5,689 bases of DNA, taken from assembly GCA_001311545.1 (NCBI GenBank), contig BBBL01000114.1, forward strand, positions 1 through 5,689, in the 5' to 3' direction. The notes below the pieces were generated by a model that was given only the letters and a program-made list of their open reading frames with translations, was not told the DNA's origin and searched no databases. The DNA comes from Thermus kawarayensis JCM 12314 (GTDB lineage: Bacteria; Deinococcota; Deinococci; Deinococcales; Thermaceae). This document shows, one piece after another, positions 1 through 5,689 of the stretch. The position numbers were made by a program, and so were the translations under genes. The stretch's first letter is position 1. Each line of letters opens with the position of its first letter.

Positions 1-1
1 G

Positions 2-344
2 GCGGGAGAGGGGTTTGAGCTGGGGGAGGCCGGCGTGGTGCGCTTGCAGGGCTTCCTCTACCAGGAGCTTCCCCTGGGGTTCGGGGCCAGCCTCGAGGCC
101 AGCCCCCTGTCCTTGCGCTCCGAGGAGCGGGAGGTTTTCTTTCTGCCGTGGCCTCCCCCGCCCACTTCTTCTGGGGCACGGTGTTGCCCCAGGAGGTCCT
201 GGACTATTCCTTTCTCCTTCCTCCGGGGAGCTACACCCTAGAGCTCGCCACCCCAGGGGTGGCCTCCCTGCACCTAGAGGTCCTGAAAGCCGTTCCGGGA
301 AGGCACCAGGAGGTTCTCGCTCCTTTGGGTGTCCCCGTGGAGCT

Positions 345-348
<4 letters not shown>
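2..348 (+). CDS. Unrecognised protein, C-terminal part (5' end outside window), one frame break
   Basis: I do not recognise this family. The frame is open from the left edge, so the start lies upstream or could be the GTG at 35. Codons from base 2 run to about 145, ending in EREVFFLP; the reading then continues one frame over from 148 with [16 protein letters not shown] and ends [12 protein letters not shown] at TAA 346-348. Adding one base next to the CC at 146-147 joins the halves into about 115 residues. The composition is rich in Leu, Val, Pro and Gly with alternating hydrophobic residues, which suggests a beta-rich soluble domain. There is no Cys, no obvious membrane segment and no catalytic motif that I can name. 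Third codon positions are G/C-rich as in the neighbouring genes, which supports real coding. It converges on lon and the two stops overlap. Function unknown. Confidence 0.6.
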
Positions 349-2727
<2,379 letters not shown>

Positions 2728-2734
2728 CTACCCC

Positions 2735-2740
2735 ATGATA
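2735..2740 (-). promoter_or_regulatory. Putative -10 box of lon, close to the start codon
   Basis: On the - strand TATCAT is followed by GGGGTAG and then the lon ATG. A -10 box 7 nt before the ATG would start the transcript at or beside the first codon, a leaderless arrangement known to be common in Deinococcus-Thermus bacteria. No convincing -35 lies 16-18 bp upstream, and there is no good Shine-Dalgarno sequence. The upstream edge of the box touches the inverted repeat at 2741-2791. Confidence 0.4.
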
Positions 2741-2791
2741 CCGCCCAAGGGGGAAGGCCTCGGGGCCCTGGGGCACAAAGGCCTTGGGCGG
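2741..2791. promoter_or_regulatory. 10-bp perfect inverted repeat filling the lipoprotein-lon gap
   Basis: CCGCCCAAGG at 2741-2750 and CCTTGGGCGG at 2782-2791 are perfect reverse complements, 31 nt apart. On the - strand the first arm starts one base after the lipoprotein stop (2795-2793) and the second arm ends exactly at the lon -10 box. It does not match CIRCE or the HAIR (HspR) operator as I know them. It could be a terminator stem for the upstream gene (no T tract follows), a 5' regulatory hairpin or an operator. The spacer also holds the palindromes AAGGCCTT (2778-2785) and GGGGCCC. Confidence 0.4.
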
Positions 2792-2792
2792 G

Positions 2793-3313
2793 CTAAAGGC
2801 CCAGGGTGAAGGTGGCCCGCAGGTTCTTGAAGGTGAAGGTGATCCGGGCGGCGGGGAGGCCCTGGACCTTGACCCCAAGCCAAAGCCTCCCCTGCTGCAG
2901 CCCCTCCGTGAGCTTCGGGCCATTCAGGGAGAGGGGGGTGGAGGTTCCCTGGAAGCTGGCCTCGCCTATGAACCGTCTTCGGCGCCCACGGCGCAGGCGT
3001 AGGCGTACGGGGTGGTGAGGTCGCCGAGGGGCTGGCAGCCTGGGTCTTGGGCGGGGTCTTGGGTGCGGGCGTAGAGGTCCAGGGTGAGGAAGAGGGGCTG
3101 GCTGGCCTCGAGGGTGCCCGCCACCCGCACGTCCTTCAGGACGCTCCCGGGGGAGGTAAAGGTCCGGGGCTCGGCCGGGTAAACCACCTTGCCCACGGTG
3201 TCGCCCAGGACGGGCACCTCCACGGTCTGGTCGGGAAGGCGGATGGTAATGCTGGGGGAGCAGGCGGCGAGAAGGGCACCTAAGGCCAGGGGAAGCAAGG
3301 ACCGAGGGCGCAT
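2793..3313 (-). CDS. Predicted secreted lipoprotein of unknown function, one frame break
   Basis: Begins MRPRSLLPLALGALLAAC: two Arg near the start, a hydrophobic core and a lipobox L15-A16-A17-C18, so a signal peptidase II lipoprotein anchored at a membrane. The mature part reads SPSITIRLPDQTVEVPVLGD and continues with alternating hydrophobic and polar stretches that suggest a beta-sandwich. Two further Cys (DPGCQPL and YAYACAVG) could form a disulfide. The first frame stops prematurely at about 2966 after GAEDGS. One added base near 2973-2976 moves into the frame that reads FIGEASFQGTSTPLSLNG and ends ITFTFKNLRATFTLGL at TAG 2795-2793, giving about 173 residues with no other membrane segment. 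The tail has the same strand-like character as the first part, which supports the join. It lies upstream of lon in the same orientation, 65 bp away. I do not recognise the family. Confidence 0.75.
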
Positions 3314-3318
3314 GGCCC

Positions 3319-3348
3319 ATCCTATGTGCCCGCTCCTCGGTTTTGCAA
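3319..3348 (-). promoter_or_regulatory. Promoter of the lipoprotein gene, near-leaderless
   Basis: On the - strand TTGCAA (3348-3343) is followed after 18 nt by TAGGAT (3324-3319), then GGGCC and the ATG at 3313. The hexamers match TTGACA and TATAAT at 4 of 6 and 4 of 6. Only 5 nt separate the -10 from the start codon, so the message would be leaderless or nearly so. AGGA inside the -10 could alternatively serve as a weak Shine-Dalgarno sequence for a longer transcript. Confidence 0.5.
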
Positions 3349-3392
3349 CAAGGCCCTTCCGGGGCGCTTAACCCCAGCCCCCGTCCCCCGGG

Positions 3393-3398
3393 TAGCAT
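3393..3398 (+). promoter_or_regulatory. Putative -10 box of pyrD, near-leaderless
   Basis: TAGCAT lies 6 nt before the pyrD ATG (GGGGCC between), so the transcript would start at or next to the ATG. The best -35 candidate is TTAACC at 3368-3373, with a long 19-bp spacer, so that half is weak. There is no PyrR-type attenuator, leader peptide or Shine-Dalgarno sequence in the 91-bp gap, and no room for one if the start is leaderless. Confidence 0.42.
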
Positions 3399-3404
3399 GG
3401 GGCC

Positions 3405-4443
3405 ATGCACCGCCTGCTCTTCGCCCTGGAGGCCGAGGGCGCCCACGAGCTCGCCTTGAGGCTCCTTTCCTTCTGGTCGGAAAGGGGGCCTCTTTTGGAG
3501 GCTCCGGCGAGGCTTCTCCGGGTGGAGGACCCCCGCCTGAGGGTGGAGGCCTTTGGGGTTTCCTTCCCCAACCCCCTGGGCCTCGCCGCGGGGATGGACA
3601 AGGACGCCAGGGCCTTGGGGCCTGGTGGGCCCTGGGCTTTGGCTTCGCGAGGTGGGGACCCTCACCCCGAGGCCCCAGGGGGGAAACCCAAAGCCGAGGC
3701 TCTTCCGCCTGGTGGAGGACCGGGCCCTCATCAACCGGATGGGCTTCAACAACCAGGGGGCCTTGGCGGCGGCGGAGAGGCTAAAGCGCTTCCGCCAAAG
3801 GGGGCTTCCCCTCCCTTTGGGGGTCAACCTGGGGAAGAACCGGGACACCCCCTTGGAAAGGGCGGCGGAGGACTACCTGGAAGCCCTCCGCATCCTGGAG
3901 CCTTTGGGGGACTACTTCGTCCTCAACGTGAGCTCCCCCAACACCCCGGGGCTTCGCGCCCTGCAGGAAGGTCCCTTCCTGGAGGAGCTTCTTTCCCGCC
4001 TGCGCCCGGCCACCCCTAAGCCCCTCCTCCTCAAGGTGGCCCCGGACCTCTCCTTTGAGGCCCTGGACCAGGTCCTCCTCCTGGCGAAGAAGCACCGCCT
4101 GGAGGGCCTAGTGGCGGTGAACACCACCCTCGCCCGGGAGGGCCTAAAAAGCCCCCTGGCCGAGGAGGCTGGGGGGCTTTCGGGAAGGCCCCTAAAGGGA
4201 AGGGCCCTGGAGGTCCTCCGCCACCTGGCGGAGGGCGCGGAGGGCCTGGCCCTGGTGAGCGTGGGCGGGGTGGAGACCCCCTTGGACCTCTGGGAGAGGC
4301 TTAAGGCCGGGGCGAGCCTGGTCCAGGTCTACACCGGCTTCGTCTACGGGGGTCCCCTTTTCCCCAGGCGGCTACTCCTTGGGCTTCTCCGCCTCATGGA
4401 GGCGGAGGGCGTCTCCTCCTTGAGGGAGCTTCGCCGCTCGTGA
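3405..4443 (+). CDS. pyrD: Dihydroorotate dehydrogenase, class 2 (quinone-dependent), two frame breaks
   Basis: PyrD oxidises (S)-dihydroorotate to orotate with FMN, passing electrons to membrane quinone; it is the fourth step of UMP synthesis. The repaired protein has 346 residues, normal for class 2. The N-terminal segment LLFALEAEGAHELALRLL (residues 4-21) resembles the short membrane-associating helices of E. coli PyrD. Then follow AAGMDKDARA (61-70), FAEVGTLTPRPQGGNPKPR (81-99), NRMGFNNQGA (111-120) and NVSSPNTPGLR, in which S178 corresponds to the catalytic base Ser of class 2 enzymes. KVAPD, the VNTT motif and the C-terminal SVGGV and QVYTGF phosphate-binding segments follow. Break 1 is in the G run at 3617-3620 (restores LGAWWALGFGF); break 2 is near 3649 (restores AEVGTLTPRP). 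Both fall between conserved blocks. The ATG at 3405 fits the family N-terminus. It converges on the pyrC-Uma2 unit. Confidence 0.95.
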
Positions 4444-4452
4444 GCCGGGGTC

Positions 4453-4478
4453 CGGGCTCCCACGGGGGTGCGAGCCCG
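4453..4478. terminator. Hairpin between convergent pyrD and Uma2 genes; possible bidirectional terminator
   Basis: CGGGCTC (4453-4459) pairs with GAGCCCG (4472-4478). After one C-C mismatch, CAC (4461-4463) pairs with GTG (4468-4470) around a GGGG loop. It fills most of the 43 bp between the pyrD stop and the Uma2 stop, where a shared terminator is expected. There is no T tract on either side, so its efficiency is uncertain. Confidence 0.45.
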
Positions 4479-4486
4479 TACGGGGT

Positions 4487-4964
4487 TCAGACGGTGAGGA
4501 GGCAGCCCGCCTCGAGTTCCAGCTCCACGGGGGAAACGTAGCGTGAGGCCCCGTCCCGGCGCAGGTGGAGGACGAGAAGGGTGTAGGGGTCAAAGACCAC
4601 CACGTCCTTCACCCCCTGGGAGAGGTAGAAACGGGGGCCGATTTCCAGGTCCTTGGCCTCGTAGCCCCGGTTTACCACCTCCACCACCGCCTCGGGGAGG
4701 AGGGTGATGGCCTCGTCCAGCTCCTCGGGCTCCCGGCAGAAGATGGCGATATCGGGCTTTTGTAGGAGCCGTCGAGGAAGCGCACGTAGACCTCGGCCAC
4801 GTGGGCGCAGGGGCAGGAAGCCCCTTCCTTGGGGCGGAGGCTTTGCCGAATGCGGTCCACGGCCTTCTGGTGCCGGTAGGTGGGGTGGGCCTCCCAGAGG
4901 GGAAGCCCCCCACCCACTCCAGCCTGAGGCCGATGGCATCTGCCTCCAGGAGCTTCTTCAGCAC
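4487..4964 (-). CDS. Uma2/DUF820-family PD-(D/E)XK nuclease-like protein, two frame breaks
   Basis: Repaired length is 159 residues, a little shorter than typical Uma2 proteins (about 180-200). The fold signature is visible: helical N-terminal part with HPTYRHQKAVDRIRQSL, then VAEVYVRFLDGSYKKPDIAIFCRE with D72 in PDI, VVEVVNRGYEAKD with E96 and K105, and the family-typical YLSQGVKDVVVFDPYTLLVLHL. The exact role of Uma2 proteins is poorly known; a restriction-nuclease-like fold is established, the activity of this one is not. Break 1 is in the C run at 4906-4911 (restores VGGLPLWEAHPT); break 2 is in the T run at 4758-4761 (restores YKKPDIAIF). The start used is GTG 4964, the first in-frame start after a stop; its GAGGG is only 1 nt away. 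If a further base is missing at 4965-4968, the start becomes ATG 4972 in an ATGA overlap with the pyrC stop. It follows pyrC by 4 nt and is probably cotranscribed. Confidence 0.82.
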
Positions 4965-4968
4965 GCCC

Positions 4969-5689
4969 TCATTCTAGCGCCTGGAAGACCACCCGCCCCG
5001 CCACCAGGGTGAGGACGGGCCAGCCCCCGAGGACCCACCCCGCCCAGGGGGAGTACTTGGCCTTGGAGGCGAAGCGGGAGGGTCCACGGGGCGCTCCTTG
5101 GGGGAGAGGAGGACGAGGCTCGCCTCGGCCCCTTCCTCCAGGTGCAAGGGGGGAAGGCCCAGGACCCGCCTCGGCCCGTCGGTGAAAAGCGCCACGAGGC
5201 GGGGGAGGGGGAAGCCCCGCTTGAGGTGGAGCTCGGTGTAGAGGAGGGGGAAGGCCACCTCGAGGCTCGGGATCCCGAAGGGGGCCCTTAGGAGGTCCAT
5301 CTCCTTCTCCGCCAGGGTGTGGGGGCGTGGTCGGTGGCGATGGCGTCAACGGTGCCGTCCAGAAGACCCTCCGCCAGGGCCTCCCGGTCCTCTTCCGCGC
5401 GGAGGGGCGGGGCCACCTTGAAGAGGGGGTCCAAGGCCTTCAGGGCCTCTTCCGTAAGGGTGAGGTGGTGGGGGGTGGCCTCGGCGGTCACGGGAAGGCC
5501 CGCCCGCTTGGCCTCCCGGATGAGCTCCAGGCCCCGCCCGGTGGAGAGGTGCTGGACGTGGAGCCTGGGCGGGGTCTGGCTTCGCCTTTTGGCGTAGCGG
5601 AGGACCTCGAGGTCCCGGGCGATGCGGGCGCCTCGGCCTCCGGGGGTTGCCGGGGAAGGCCCGAGCAAGGTCCGCCAAGGCCCCGTCCG
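4969..5689 (-). CDS. pyrC: Dihydroorotase, C-terminal part (N-terminus beyond right edge), four frame breaks
   Basis: PyrC cyclises N-carbamoyl-L-aspartate to dihydroorotate, the third step of UMP synthesis, in the cytoplasm. About 240 residues are present of an enzyme usually near 425; the N-terminal HxH metal site lies off the window. Visible here: LHVQHLST, whose His is a zinc ligand in type I dihydroorotases; [17 protein letters not shown]; and ATDHAPHT, whose Asp is the catalytic base. The C-terminal composite domain ends [31 protein letters not shown] at TGA 4971-4969, with the SPWAGW shape of this family. Frame breaks, all repaired by one added base: G run 5642-5646 (restores PGNPPEAE), near 5629 (restores EAARIARD), G run 5321-5325 (restores [10 protein letters not shown]) and G run 5080-5082 (restores VDPSRFASK). 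The gene is followed at once by the Uma2-type gene and is expected to belong to a pyrimidine operon extending to the right. Confidence 0.94.

Noticed and set aside
3373..3392. C-tract region before pyrD as a G4 on the - strand
   Set aside because: Three C tracts, not four, precede the -10 box; one more would be needed, so at most a marginal motif.
3314..3404. PyrR-binding attenuator upstream of pyrD
   Set aside because: The gap is 91 bp and the likely transcript start is at the ATG, leaving no leader to fold; no terminator/antiterminator pair is visible.
2793..3848. A 351-codon - strand frame spanning the lipoprotein, the divergent gap and part of pyrD
   Set aside because: Only its last 60 or so codons are real (lipoprotein tail). 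The rest is Arg/Pro/Gly-rich antisense of pyrD and crosses two promoters.
3405..4443. pyrD as a decayed pseudogene
   Set aside because: The only defects are two one-base losses 30 nt apart; FMN and substrate motifs and the catalytic Ser are all preserved.
5193..5215. G-rich stretch in pyrC as a second G-quadruplex
   Set aside because: Only two adjacent G tracts of sufficient length lie close together; the four-tract rule is not met.

Overview
The window is very GC-rich, with codon third positions almost entirely G or C. Its Lon, PyrD and PyrC proteins read as close relatives of Thermus proteins as I remember them, so the source is most likely a Thermus species or a near relative in the Deinococcota. 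This is ordinary housekeeping DNA. I see no mobile element, CRISPR array, rRNA or tRNA.

Layout from left to right: (1) the 3' end of an unrecognised + strand gene (2-348). (2) lon on the - strand (2727 down to 345), the ATP-dependent AAA+ serine protease; its stop overlaps the stop of gene 1 inside a shared TTAA. (3) A 65-bp gap (2728-2792) holding a 10-bp inverted repeat that abuts a -10-like box in front of lon. (4) A small predicted lipoprotein gene on the - strand (3313 to 2793). (5) A 91-bp divergent gap (3314-3404) with back-to-back promoters. (6) pyrD on the + strand (3405-4443), a class 2 dihydroorotate dehydrogenase. (7) A short hairpin between convergent genes. (8) A Uma2/DUF820-type PD-(D/E)XK gene on the - strand (4964 to 4487), directly behind (9) the 3' part of pyrC on the - strand (dihydroorotase, running off the right edge). 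PyrC and PyrD catalyse consecutive steps of de novo UMP synthesis (carbamoyl-aspartate to dihydroorotate to orotate), so the right half is a pyrimidine-synthesis locus; the left half is protein quality control.

The most important fact for a user of this sequence is that no gene in the window is intact as written. Family-guided reading locates 12 frame breaks in six genes: 1 in the left partial gene, 2 in lon, 1 in the lipoprotein gene, 2 in pyrD, 2 in the Uma2 gene and 4 in pyrC. Every one is repaired by adding a single base, most often in a G, C or A/T run, and none needs a removal. That one-directional pattern points to homopolymer under-calling in the sequence rather than to pseudogenes or programmed frameshifting. 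Product calls below are for the repaired frames; coordinates are those of the sequence as given.
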